From the NCBI GenBank assembly GCA_947396885.1, contig OX377202.1:70838643-70902642 (forward strand): a stretch of 64,000 nucleotides of DNA, read 5' to 3'. The position numbers and the translations under genes are program-made. The notes beneath the pieces are model-generated. The model had not been told where the DNA came from. It made no database searches and was given only the letters and a program-made list of their open reading frames with translations. The DNA is from Heligmosomoides polygyrus polygyrus. Taxonomy: Eukaryota; Nematoda; Chromadorea; Rhabditida; Heligmosomidae. This document shows positions 54,901 to 64,000 of this stretch, one piece after another. Numbering within the stretch: the first letter of the stretch is position 1; every line of letters begins with the position of its first letter.

Positions 54901-56775
54901 GAGGTGCGTTTGGGTGAGTTCCGCATCGTACACGGCGAAAACGTCGAGGCTCTCCTGCAGCACCCGCCACAACTCACTAGGCATCACCTTCTCCTTCCGA
55001 TTTCCCTCGAGAAGGGATCTTAGCACATCTAACTGATCTTGCTCTGACTGTCCAAAAGGCTTCACCTCCAACAAATCGCTGGGTACCTCTCTCCTTGCCA
55101 CCTCCTTCCAGTCCTCATCCTTCTCTTCCCACCGGCCAACCGCTTCCCCCGCTCTCAGTACTGCGGGTTCCTCACTCCGATTTACAACCGGCACCTCAAC
55201 CACACCCTTGACTCCAACCTTACATACTCCAGAGTATATCAGCTCATGCGTCGACGACAACATATATTCCGTCTTATGGCCACAACCACTTAAACCGACC
55301 CAAGTTACTGATCCCGGCGCCACATAGGTCCTTTGGGCAACACACGCCACTTTGGACCCTCGCCGATCGGCAGGTAACTGGTTTTCGCTACACCTATCTT
55401 CCATCGAGTCCTCTTTCCATTCCATGGCGTGAGTTCCCAGTTCCTTCCGTATCAACTCATACCCCAAAGTGGGAAGGACGTTAGTGCCCAAAATGATAAA
55501 ATCGTCCATAGCTCTGGTAACGTACATACTCGCTACGGCTTCTCTCACTGTCTCTCTCCCTTCTCGCAGCTTAACCTCGACAACGGTGACGAACCCCATC
55601 CGCCTGCCCGACGCGTCGCATACGCGCACGGACCTGTCCATCCTATGCTCTACTACCTCACGGTCGATATCATAGCCGTCTTCCTTCGCTTTGAGCAATA
55701 CCGCAGCGGGAAGGATTGAAATTTCGGAACCCGTGTCTAACAGACCCGTCCACTTCCTGCCGAACACTTCCACAGTTGTCGTGTGCAAGGGTCCGATCAA
55801 CGGGCAAGATAGCATTTCCTGTGGGGCCCCCCGGGCCTCCCTCATTCCTACCATCCGACACGCAGGCTGCAACAGTCGAGCTGAGAGGGAACTCGCTTCC
55901 CTACTCCGCAGCCCCTTCGCGGAGCACTCCCTGGCAAAATGGCCGGCCTCGTGACACTGGTAGCATACTGGGCCTCGCTTCTTAGCCGCTGCTGGACGGG
56001 ACTGCTCCTCCCTAGTGTCCGTACTTCCCCTGGGTTCTGCCACCGGTTCTTCCTTCTTAAACCTGCTTTTCTCCCTACCGGTACGAGTTCCGGGTTCGAC
56101 TGCCCCTCTACTGTGGCGCAACGTCCAATCCCGTCGCTCTATCCGGAGCGCGGTTTGCTTCAACCGGTCATACGCGTGGGCTTCGCTTTCCAATGCCTCC
56201 ATCAAATGATACGAATCACCCCAGTGGGCCAACTGCTCATACAACAATTGCGCTCTCTCCGCATCCAACGCTACCTCGTCCATGTGGGGATGTGCGCGTC
56301 GGGTCAGCCGCTCTAGCTCCACACAAAAATCCGCCACGGTCTGCCCTTCCTTTTTCCTGAGTTTCTTCAGCTCACTCAACGCCACAATTCTATGACTCCT
56401 CAACTCGACCCTACAGGCCTCCTGCATCGCCGCAACTAAACCGTCAAAACTTCCTTCGCGTACGCCAACAGGTAACGCCTCGTACTGCCTTTTGGCCTTC
56501 CCCGTGAGTTTTGTTCTGAACAGAATACATAGTTCAGCCTCCTCCCAGCTACCCTTGGGATACTTCAACATGAAGTTCTCGAGGAAAGTGCTGAACCCAT
56601 AAGTTGCATCTTCTCCACTATACGGCTTCACCTCGGGAATAGCTAGATACCTCAAATAGTGACCCAATGGGTCCTTTCGGTTAAACTCTGGCGCGCCTCG
56701 CTCCTCGCCCTTCTCATCACCTGGCGTCGTTCTCACAAACCCACATCTCTGGCCCGTGTCCAGCCCACATGGCAT
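51903..56775 (-). pseudogene. Ty3/gypsy pol of the young element
   Basis: 56775-54511 runs without a break. It starts with a second gag-like part (LGHYLRYLAIPEVKPYSGED) and a zinc knuckle (CYQCHEAGHFAREC). The protease follows (WTGLLDTGSEISILPAAVL), then the reverse transcriptase as far as SLDLCSGYWQIPLSREARSK. A TAG at 54508-54510 stands just before FTVLPFGLSTSP. The catalytic YIDDILIA follows near 54.4 kb. After a frame change near 54.33 kb come the connection and RNase H (YTDASQSGIGAVL, DAEAIAVVFALRKFHFF), another change at the 8-A run 53779-53786, and the integrase HHCC region. A further change near 53.22 kb leads into the catalytic part, 53216-51903 (VCVDLLEMG, HSDLGAEFVN, RANGVCERAIG, WDGPFRVIEA). 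Confidence 0.9.
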
Positions 56776-56850
56776 CGGGGCACCTCGTTGGTCCGCTTCC
56801 GCAATCCTTGCCCATTTCTCGCCGGCATGCTCCTTGTGAAACTGTAACAG

Positions 56851-57647
56851 TCAACCCTTAGCATCACCACTGGCTCCTGAGCCCGTCCGTAGAATTTCTA
56901 GCACGTCTGCGCTCCGCCGGTGCCTACCTGAACCATTATCCGCTGCACCATCCCTCCTGGCCCGCTCGGCTGACTCCAGTTGGCGCCTTAGCCGCATCAG
57001 TTCTTGTTCGCGCTCCGCCAGCTGCTTCCTGACTTCTCGCAATTCCTTGATTTCGTGCTGTTGGTGCCGGACCTCTCCCTGCAACAGTTCATTTTCTTTC
57101 ATTACACCTTCGAATCTCTGTAGGAGAGTCTCAATGGGCGCACCATACTTCTCACTCAGGCCACACAAATCATCGCGCATGGCTAGAAGCCTTGCCAGTT
57201 GCTCTACACCCTCTTCTCGGCTTTGGCATTCCAAACTCTCAAGTACAACCTGTACCCATTTCTCGACCACCGCGCTTTTCTTACACCTCAAGCGCAACCT
57301 GCTCAACACACGCATAGTAGCTGCCGTAGCTCTCTCACCCGCTCGCTCAATGGCGTCCCGGTGCGGGTTCCCACAGCGCATCGTCTTGGCTACATCAGCC
57401 AAAACAAACACCTGACTCTCTTTGATGGCACGCTCTAACTGGTTACACACCTGGTGCACCTCGGATTCATCTGCTGGGTATAGCCGGCGGAACACTTCCT
57501 CCAGAGCGTCATGTCGTCGTCGCTAGCCATCTGTGTTAATGACCGCGACCGGCGCGGATCTGAAACAGTGACCATCTCCGCTTGCTCTTCGCGGTTCTCT
57601 ATCACTTGATCCACGGTAATCGACTCGCCACTCGGTGTCGCCTCCAT
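56851..57647 (-). pseudogene. gag of the young gypsy element, one frameshift
   Basis: It starts at ATG 57647 (MEATPSGESITVDQVIENRE). After about 45 codons the frame moves near 57.51 kb into the 57495-56851 frame (FRRLYPADESEVHQVCNQLE). The C-terminal half is a strongly predicted coiled coil, rich in E, Q, R and L (residues around KENELLQGEVRHQQHEIKEL and QLAEREQELMRLRRQLESA). No zinc knuckle lies in this part; it lies in the next frame. The gag frame ends in TGA shortly before the pol frame begins, so a frameshift or stop bypass would be needed to express pol. Confidence 0.75.
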
Positions 57648-57784
57648 GGCTCTGGTCTTCTATCGATACTCACGCAACACACGTGAACTACTGAGCCACC
57701 ACACTACACCGATCACGGCTCTTCCACGGAAAACCGTTGTTTCTAATTACCGCACCCTCGCACGCGCTGACTGCACTTGGGTCA

Positions 57785-57799
57785 CCGGATTGGCCCCCA
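57785..57799 (-). other. Primer binding site, TGGGGGCC type
   Basis: Directly after the 5' LTR end on the minus strand lies TGGGGGCCAATCCGG. The leading TGG pairs with the CCA end of a tRNA, with no spacer between LTR and site. Which tRNA is the primer cannot be decided without the tRNA set of the organism. Confidence 0.65.
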
Positions 57800-58403
57800 A
57801 ATTGTTTCCGGTATGGAACCCAAATGAAGTATTGCACGGCCGTAGACCGCAAGTCAGCGATTACAAGGAGTACGAGCAATCAGAAACAACTGTTTATTCG
57901 GTACAACGTAATACAACCAAAACGAGCGAACGTCTATAAAAGGAAAGTAAGAGTATAATAAAACGGGTAGGCTAAACGACGGCGGACCCTGGGGAGATCT
58001 GAGCGTCCCGGAGGCTCGGGTGGTCCCGTTGCTGTGGTGATCGCTACTCGGAATCCTAGACCAGAGGAACGCACTCGCAGGAAACCCCGAATTTGGCAAC
58101 TGAACTGAGGCGACTAGAGCGAGACTGCGAACAGGGTCAAAGGTAGAAACGCTTTCAGATGGCTCCCGTAGCCAGAGACAACTAAACCGGTGCTATGAGG
58201 CGAGGATGGCGAAGTAGGATCGGTTACCCCCACCAAAACTGTTTCACGATGGCCGCGACCCCCCTTGTCATTTTCTTCGCGCCCGATTCTTGGCGCCTCC
58301 GACGGTCAAACGACCCAAGCGGCGCAGTACCATTTTCGACCTACCGTTTCCCCCGATCCACCTCAACCGCCAAGGAAACTGAAAACATGGTTCACTTCTA
58401 ACA
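57800..58403 (-). repeat. 5' LTR of the young gypsy element
   Basis: It begins TGTTAGAAGTGAACCATG at 58403 and ends GGAAACAATT at 57800. Nine single-base differences from the 3' LTR were counted by eye (about 1.5%), with no indels, which points to a recent insertion. Confidence 0.9.
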
Positions 58404-59540
58404 CGTGGACGACGGAAAGGCCTCACAGCAGAGGGAGCTTCGATCGTGCAATTAAAAAGCATGGGGAAACTTCGATCAGACTTACTTCCCGCACTGGGTT
58501 ACTAACCTATTTCTAGCTCCATAGGTCCTCCAATTTCCAGCAGTGGACCATGACCGGCCGGCGAAGAAAGAAGGGGTGGGGGCACCTACTCTGGGTGGTG
58601 GAAAACGTCGCTCCGCCGCACCATTCGCTTCTTCTTCACTCCAAGATCACTACTGTTCCGCTACACGTTCTCGCTAGCGTGTACTTCTTTGTTCGACTCC
58701 CTAACATAAGCAACAGCATATTATGATGGCCGATCGTGTTTCGATCGAGCACTCGTTCCTATTAGTCGCTCAGAAAATCAATGTCGATCTATATCATCCA
58801 TCACTTGAGCGGAGCTATTGGTTCTCGCCAAACTTTATCGATCTAGGTGGGTGTTCCGTGATTATGATGGCCGACGGAGGGTCGATCAGGAAATCAGCCA
58901 CCATGACGAAGTTTGAGATAGGCAATCAATATTGACCGATATTATTGATATTTTGAGCGCTGATATCGGTTTACTCTCAGACCTTATATCGATCGATATT
59001 ATCGATCGTTTCCTGTTCTCTCTCAGACTTAAATCATCGTAATCACGTCGGTCATCATAATCACGGAACACCCACCCCTTGATCGGATTCCGTGATTATG
59101 ATGACCGACGAAAGGTCGACCACGTAATCAGCCACCATGTTGAAGCTTCCACCAAGCAATCAATATCAACCGATATTATTGATTGGTCAATGTCATGGTC
59201 TGAAAGACGGTTCTTTTGATTTGGAAATTTTGCATTTTGATCTCAAGAGCATACATACTTCGCGCGCTGGATTATTAAACTATTTCTACCTGCCCAGGTC
59301 TTACAATTTCAAGGGATGTGCAGAGGAGGATAGTTTTTTGTCTTAAGTTACCCTTTCCGAAATTCACCACACCTCGTGGTTTAAAGCACGACGACTGGAC
59401 AGAAACGTCAGAAATTCGATGTATCTTCCGAAAGACCGGCAAGAGAAGCGTATAAGTCGAGGTCATGCGAAAATCAAAACCTTGCTCGAGGTGGTTGTCC
59501 TATCCCGTGTACATTTGGGACGATAGGGATGCGAGATCAG
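58404..59540. repeat. Repeat family with a 230-bp foldback, no gene
   Basis: GGTGGGTGTTCCGTGATTAT at 58849 is mirrored near 59045-59080 (ATAATCACGGAACACCCACC), giving a hairpin of about 230 bp. Further units with TGATGACCGACGAAAGGTCG follow at 59100. ATATTATTGATA/ATCGATAT-rich parts recur. This is the right flank of the gypsy target repeat. 59140-59540 has short frames only. Confidence 0.55.
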
Positions 59541-59678
59541 GGGCCAGATTCATCAACAATTAAACCCGTGGGTATGCAGGGTACAATGGGTAGAGATAAG
59601 ATAAGGGTTAGGTAGAGATAAGGTAAGATTCAGAGACGGAGGCTTCATCGTGAGTATCTCTACCCCTATACCCGCTGG

Positions 59679-61252
59679 TTAAGGCCCCGCACACTTCTGC
59701 GGCAAAGCCGCATCCCTTTCTTAAACCATAGGGCAGGGACGCAGGGCTCGCCGTCGGCGGCGTCCCTGCCCTATCCCTAGCCATTGTGGGGAGCTGTGTT
59801 GCCGCAGTGTGTGGAGCAGGGATGAGCGGATAATGAAATTTTGAAAACCGGATATTGGATAACGGATAATTTTGCCCGAAAATCGCTGGATATCGGAAAA
59901 GCGGATAACGAACAAACAACAAAAATCAAAACTCGTTTTAAATTACACCAATTTCAACAACAGATCAGGGCTTGAAGCGCTGTTAATTTATAAGACATTT
60001 CTAGACGCTTTAGTTGCGTTTTTATACGTTTTGCAGTCGCCACACTAACGACGCTCTATGGGGTTTCTGCCTATCCGTACGTAGACAAACGCACAGACAT
60101 CAACATACCCGGTTTTCACCTGTTTCCAAAGGATAGGTTGGATTGTCTTATTTATCAGCCTTAGTCTGCGCTTAACTCTTTTTCGAATAGAGCAGTTGAA
60201 AAATATAATAGTCCTTGGAAGAGCAATTCTTCCGATGTCTGGAAATAAGAAGGCACATCGAGCGAAACAAGCTTCACAGCTTAACGATCTTGTACTACAC
60301 ATGCTATGGACCGTTATTGTTGTTGCTGCTCCCAAGATCCAAGGTACTTCAACGTGGAATTATCTGTGATGGATAAAAAACTAACTTCTGGGTAGTAGCT
60401 GTAAGCAGTCGTGTACGGCGAACAAACACTCAAAGAGTTATGACATCCAGACCTTCTAGATCTGGGGAAGAATATTCGACCTAGCCCCAAAACGAAGGTG
60501 TCCCCTATGTTGCAGATAAGTTTCGCAAAAAGCACAAAAAAAAACAAAGAAAATCTACATGTCTTCAGCGCCCACGACGATAAGTTTGTTTAGCAGTTTA
60601 TTGCTCATCTAAATTTTTTAATTGAGAAGTTGCTTACTCTATGTATTTGGATTAATCCTATTTCTTTTGCTAGTATTCACTGCTGTACTGCAGTATTTTT
60701 GATAATTCACGACAGCATATGGCTAAAAAGGTACCGTTACTGCCTGCAATCAAATCGGGAATACGGCAATCGTGTAACCACAAATGATACGATGGAAAGA
60801 TCGGCGGTAAAAATTCTTCCCAGGATGCGGCTCTCCACTTTTGACGATTGCTGGAAGCAGTTTGTGTGCCTTCTTGATCAGCACATGACTTGAGATGAAA
60901 GAACAATGCTGTGCTAAGTAGGCCTCACATAAGTATGGTACAGGCTTAGCGCGCCTTCTGGAAGGCTGAAAGTTAGATATCTTTAAACTATGTAGCCAGT
61001 TCCCAAGTGAGGAAACTTGAATTAACCCTTCTAGATTTGAAAACTTCTGTTGTTTCTGACGACCACTCTTACGATCGTGAAGGATCCTGTACATAGCCCA
61101 CCCATCACCACGTCCAAAGGTAAGACTCAGCTAATTTGTTGTTCGTTATCCGGCCCAAAATCGCCGGATAACGAACAACAAAACGGATAGGCCAAAACCC
61201 CCCGGAAACCGGATAACGGTTAATCCGCTCATCCCTGGTGTGGAGGCCTTTA
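59679..61252. mobile_element. Middle nested MITE, TTA target, PIF/Harbinger-like
   Basis: AGGCCCCGCACACTTCTGCG starts at 59682 after TTA. CGCAGTGTGTGGAGGCCT ends at 61249 before TTA (61250-61252), with the inner hAT sitting just inside the right end. A 3-bp TTA duplication with GGCC-containing tips fits PIF/Harbinger-type MITEs. Without the inner insertion the element would be about 139 bp. Related termini occur at 1.61 and 15.31 kb. Confidence 0.7.
59809..61245. mobile_element. Inner non-autonomous hAT element, 1421 bp
   Basis: Ends CAGGGATGAGCGGAT at 59817 and its complement ATCCGCTCATCCCTG at 61237 have typical hAT CAGGG tips. The 8-bp duplication GTGTGGAG is exact at 59809-59816 and 61238-61245. 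Subterminal GGATAACGGATAA repeats lie at both ends. Frames inside (for example minus 60045-60335 and 60750-61094) show no transposase motifs. It is a non-autonomous or heavily decayed copy of a hAT family distinct from the one at 18167. Confidence 0.9.
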
Positions 61253-61272
61253 GACGTTGATGAATCCGGCCC

Positions 61273-62900
61273 AGGGTCATCTATGCCTTGCGACAAAATG
61301 CAAATGTAACCCATACCAATAGGAAGCTGTTATCGATCGATTTTGTGGAGACACTGATAAGAAGAGATGGATTGAGAGCATAAGAATTCATATGAAGTGG
61401 GTAACATACATATTTTGCACGGTCGCTCGCTCCCGACCCGGTTGTTTCATGCATCTGGTTTTGAAATGCACTTTATCATTATTGTGCACACCGTGACAAA
61501 ACGCAGTCTGCTTCCGTTTGGATCATCCACGCGTGCACCTCCAGTCACTTCCCGTTATCGAGCCTCCTCGCAGTTATGTTCCGGATGGCCAGATCTCACG
61601 AACTGCAGCTACCCGTCGTATCGCCGACCTGGACATGCAACGTCTCGCTGCAGACAATATCGTCGCCACTAAAACGCACGGAGAGTAACAGTTGCTGCCG
61701 GCAACTGACGACCACATCGATCAACTCCACCAATTGCCTGATCTCCTCGCACCTTGGTCTTCCCAACGCCACTATTCCTCCCCTGGAGCGTCCTAAACTA
61801 ACTCCACATCGAAGGGGTGCCGTCAGGAAGGAGCACGTCCAGCAGCAGATTGCATTTTGAGGATATCTAGGCTCAAATCGGGTGGGGGGGGGGTCAACAT
61901 GGCCTGCCGCGGAGAGTAGCTACATACAGCGAATGTAAATGCAGTCTTATCTCCTTGTTTCGATTACATATCCGAGTTTTATGTGCTTCCGAATTGGACA
62001 AAGGAGGAAACTCCAGGATGTAGGCAATTTTAACACAAGCGCGTCACTCGAGCCACACCCTGGAGTACCTTCCCCTGCCCAAGTCTTTTGTCGCCTTGTT
62101 TTTGTGTTGGTGACACTTTCTAGGTGAGCACACCACCAAATCACGCACTGGCGATAGCTGCTTCCTACAAGCAATTACGCAAGGCGTCCTAACCATTGGT
62201 AAGCTCCGCCTACTGTCCTCTCGACCCAAGCAGATTCAACTGTGTGTGGATGGTTCTAGCTGCCTTGTTAGCCACAGAAATCTACCTCGAAGATCCCATT
62301 CCGTTCCCCAATGTTTATTCAGACGCAACAGCAACTAGTAACATTCACAGAAGAGGTCAACATGTGAACGTGGAAGGAAACGAGCGAAAGCAAACCATCC
62401 ATTCTAGGAGAACTCTGCCATGCGAATTATCCTTTAGCATTCAAGCCAGAAGTTCCACTGTCAGCGAACGCCTAATCAATTCAGTTGAGTCAAGCCAGAA
62501 ACAACTGGAACAGTTCTCAAGAATCCGCCACACGGGTACGAGTGCCTCACTCGTTGCTATTACATGCCACGATACCACCGCAACTAATACGGAATCACCG
62601 GCAAATCACCGGAACAGCGAGGAGAAAGAAAGGAACAAGAGCAAACAGAGGCATTGAACCGCACAGCACAGCTACCTATTACCGCTTCAGGTGATGAAGA
62701 CGCTCTAGCGTCACATGAGCCCAAGGAGCTTGACAGGGTGCAGAAGGCGCGTGCACTTAGACACCGCCAGATGACCGCCCAAACTGACGTCCACAGTCGG
62801 GAACAATTTTATTCTCCTTAAATACAGACTCAAGATCGATAAATCACATTCAACGGCGACGGGATATTTCATAGCACAATTGAAACCCTAATGAAGAAAA
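61273..62900. other. Stretch with several frames, no gene supported
   Basis: Plus frames 61576-61860, 61939-62127 and 62196-62657 (153 codons, Ser/Thr/Asn-rich) and minus frames at 61947-62229 overlap. None shows a known domain or consistent splicing. A run of nine or ten G lies at 61884-61893. Confidence 0.3.
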
Positions 62901-62937
62901 TCAGGGGAAGGCAAAAGCGGTAATAGAACTTTTATAA

Positions 62938-63096
62938 TTTATTCAAACAAGTAACGTCGAAACAAAGAAACGGAACTGTTTGCGGGAACAAGCCACCCAA
63001 GAGACAATCACCCGCTTTAATCAGCCTGCTTTACTCCTTGGTGGAGATCTTGTATCCGAGAATGGCCTCCTCTCCACAAGCAGACACGACGGACAC
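62938..63096 (-). CDS. Last exon and 3' end of a minus-strand gene, unidentified
   Basis: After a CTTTCAG acceptor (complement of 63097-63103) the exon 63096-63031 reads VSVVSACGEEAILGYKISTK then E and TAA, in phase 0. AATAAA on the minus strand at about 62938-62943 is a plausible poly(A) signal some 90 bp downstream. The short conserved-looking tail suggests a real, possibly single-domain host protein. Its earlier exons should lie at higher coordinates. I could not find them with confidence between 63.1 kb and the window edge, so they may lie beyond it. Family not recognised. Confidence 0.45.
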
Positions 63097-63103
63097 CTGA
63101 AAG

Positions 63104-63637
63104 ACGGTTCGAGTAAGTATTGCAAATAACAAGGTCGGGCGCAATAAAACTCAAGTGCGACGCAGAACATACGAGTTATATTTTATACAGCTGCAGCATT
63201 TCGAAGGCGTACTTAGTCTGTGGAATACCCTGCTAAGCTAGGAGCGAGGAGACTGAGAGAACACGTTCTTCAGAAAACGTTTCTTATGCCTCTTCGTCAG
63301 TCAGATTTCCAGACACAATTCTACTGAAAGTTTACGAAAAGCGTGCGTTCATATCCCCAATTCGTTCGATAACACAGATAAAAACAAAACAAACAAATGA
63401 AGACAAGACATAACCAACGAGAGGGAGTGATCGGGACTCATAAACGCTCCACTCTACTCCAAGCATACGAGGAAAATAAGAAGACCGGTAGTTTACCCTT
63501 ACATAGCAGTTCCACTTTTTACGAAAATCTAATTAATTCAATTTCCTCTAGCAGTCCATGATTATCAGTCCCAAACAATCCCGACAATTTACCGATACTT
63601 CAAGAAAGCAACCTGCCGGTTCTACTTGTGCGCAAAA
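63104..63637. other. Non-coding stretch, probably intron
   Basis: No frame or repeat is recognised. It lies upstream of the minus-strand last exon, so it is probably that gene's intron. Confidence 0.3.
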
Positions 63638-63834
63638 TTAAGGCTGTTCATAGTTCGCGACAAGAGCGACTTGTCGCCCATGCAAAATATGCATACTGAT
63701 TAAAACCGACAGCGCGCCGCCGAGAAGTGTTCATACTCGAGCGCCGGCGCAGTCGCTCCAGTTGCTCTTATCGGTCTTGTCGTCTGTTCATACTTCCACA
63801 CGCCGCGCTCTCGCAAAGTATGAACAGGCCCTTA
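63638..63834. mobile_element. MITE of 191 bp with TTA duplication, PIF/Harbinger-like
   Basis: AGGCTGTTCATAGTTCGCGA at 63641 and its near complement TCGCAAAGTATGAACAGGCC (ending about 63830) are the inverted termini. TTA flanks both ends (63638-63640 and 63832-63834). The interior contains further GTTCATAC(T/G) copies in both directions. It is non-coding. The remaining 166 bp to the window end holds nothing recognised. Confidence 0.75.
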
Positions 63835-64000
63835 GATCTTGAATTGCAGCATTTTCACAACACCGTCACTAATCAAAATAGGAGATGCATCAAAGAGATG
63901 GTTTTACGATAGTGAGGAACTGAACGTTAAATTTCCTGCTTTCTGTTAACTCATATTTGGATTTGTTTCAAGACATCACCCGATCGAAACAACTTTGCTT

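Larger units (their letters stand above)
50627..58407 (-). mobile_element. Young Ty3/gypsy LTR retrotransposon, near full length
   Basis: Both LTRs are present (604 bp each, nine differences by eye). The 4-bp sequence CGTG directly outside each end (50627-50630 and 58404-58407) is the likely target duplication. The minus-strand order is 5' LTR, primer binding site, gag, protease, reverse transcriptase, RNase H, integrase, an extra ORF, polypurine tract and 3' LTR. Every coding part is present. The frame is interrupted by one stop codon and about five small indels, some at A runs. It belongs to a different gypsy family from the 39.3-43.7 kb copy, with different gag, LTR length and extra ORF. 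Confidence 0.9.
59541..61272. mobile_element. Outermost of three nested elements
   Basis: GGGCCAGATTCATCAAC at 59541 and its near complement GTTGATGAATCCGGCCC ending at 61272 form the outer inverted termini. The inner sides also hold related GTAGAGATAAGGTAAGA-type repeats (59585-59640). A clear target duplication was not found. Removing the two inner insertions leaves an element of about 160 bp. Confidence 0.6.

Overview
The window is eukaryotic. No bacterial operon structure is visible. Short GT-AG introns end in TTTTCAG-like acceptors, and the mobile elements are RTE, Tc1/mariner, hAT, Penelope-like and a Ty3/gypsy element with K02A2.6-like gag and pol. This suggests a nematode, probably a repeat-rich strongylid; the species cannot be read from the sequence. 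Most of the 64 kb is nested mobile DNA, and only short pieces look like host genes.

Layout. 0-8.2 kb: a partial plus-strand gene at the left edge, a broken BEL/Pao gag, a scrambled mariner copy, and an unidentified gene with four consistent exons (5307-6929). 8.2-14.7 kb: a decayed minus-strand Tnp2/CACTA-like transposase gene, divergent from an unidentified plus-strand multi-exon gene (12619-14725). 14.7-18.2 kb: MITEs, a 474-bp foldback and an RTE fragment. 18167-32818: one 14.65-kb hAT element with a perfect 8-bp target duplication. Inside it lies a second element with its own 8-bp duplication (19186-25323). That one holds an RTE copy and a 2-kb Tc1 palindrome (22771-24780), and one arm of the palindrome carries a LINE tail. 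A satellite block (27.2-30.0 kb) splits the outer transposase.

32.8-39.2 kb: foldback elements, a tRNA-derived SINE, a Penelope-like element with a GIY-YIG domain, and a cluster of a second tRNA-like SINE. 39.3-43.7 kb: a decayed Ty3/gypsy element lacking its upstream LTR. 43.9-50.6 kb: minisatellites, a long-inverted-repeat element enclosing an unidentified ORF, a MITE and other repeats. 50627-58407: a young Ty3/gypsy element (two 604-bp LTRs with nine differences by eye, 4-bp target duplication) with an extra ORF after integrase. 59.5-61.3 kb: three transposons nested one inside the other. The right end holds the last exon of a minus-strand gene and a small MITE.

The elements do not work together as a pathway. 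The window is a record of successive insertions, whose order can be read from target duplications and interrupted repeats. Several large inverted repeats could fold into double-stranded RNA if transcribed; that is inference. Product names come from recognised family motifs in the translations. Splice models come from donor and acceptor motifs and reading phase, without transcript support.
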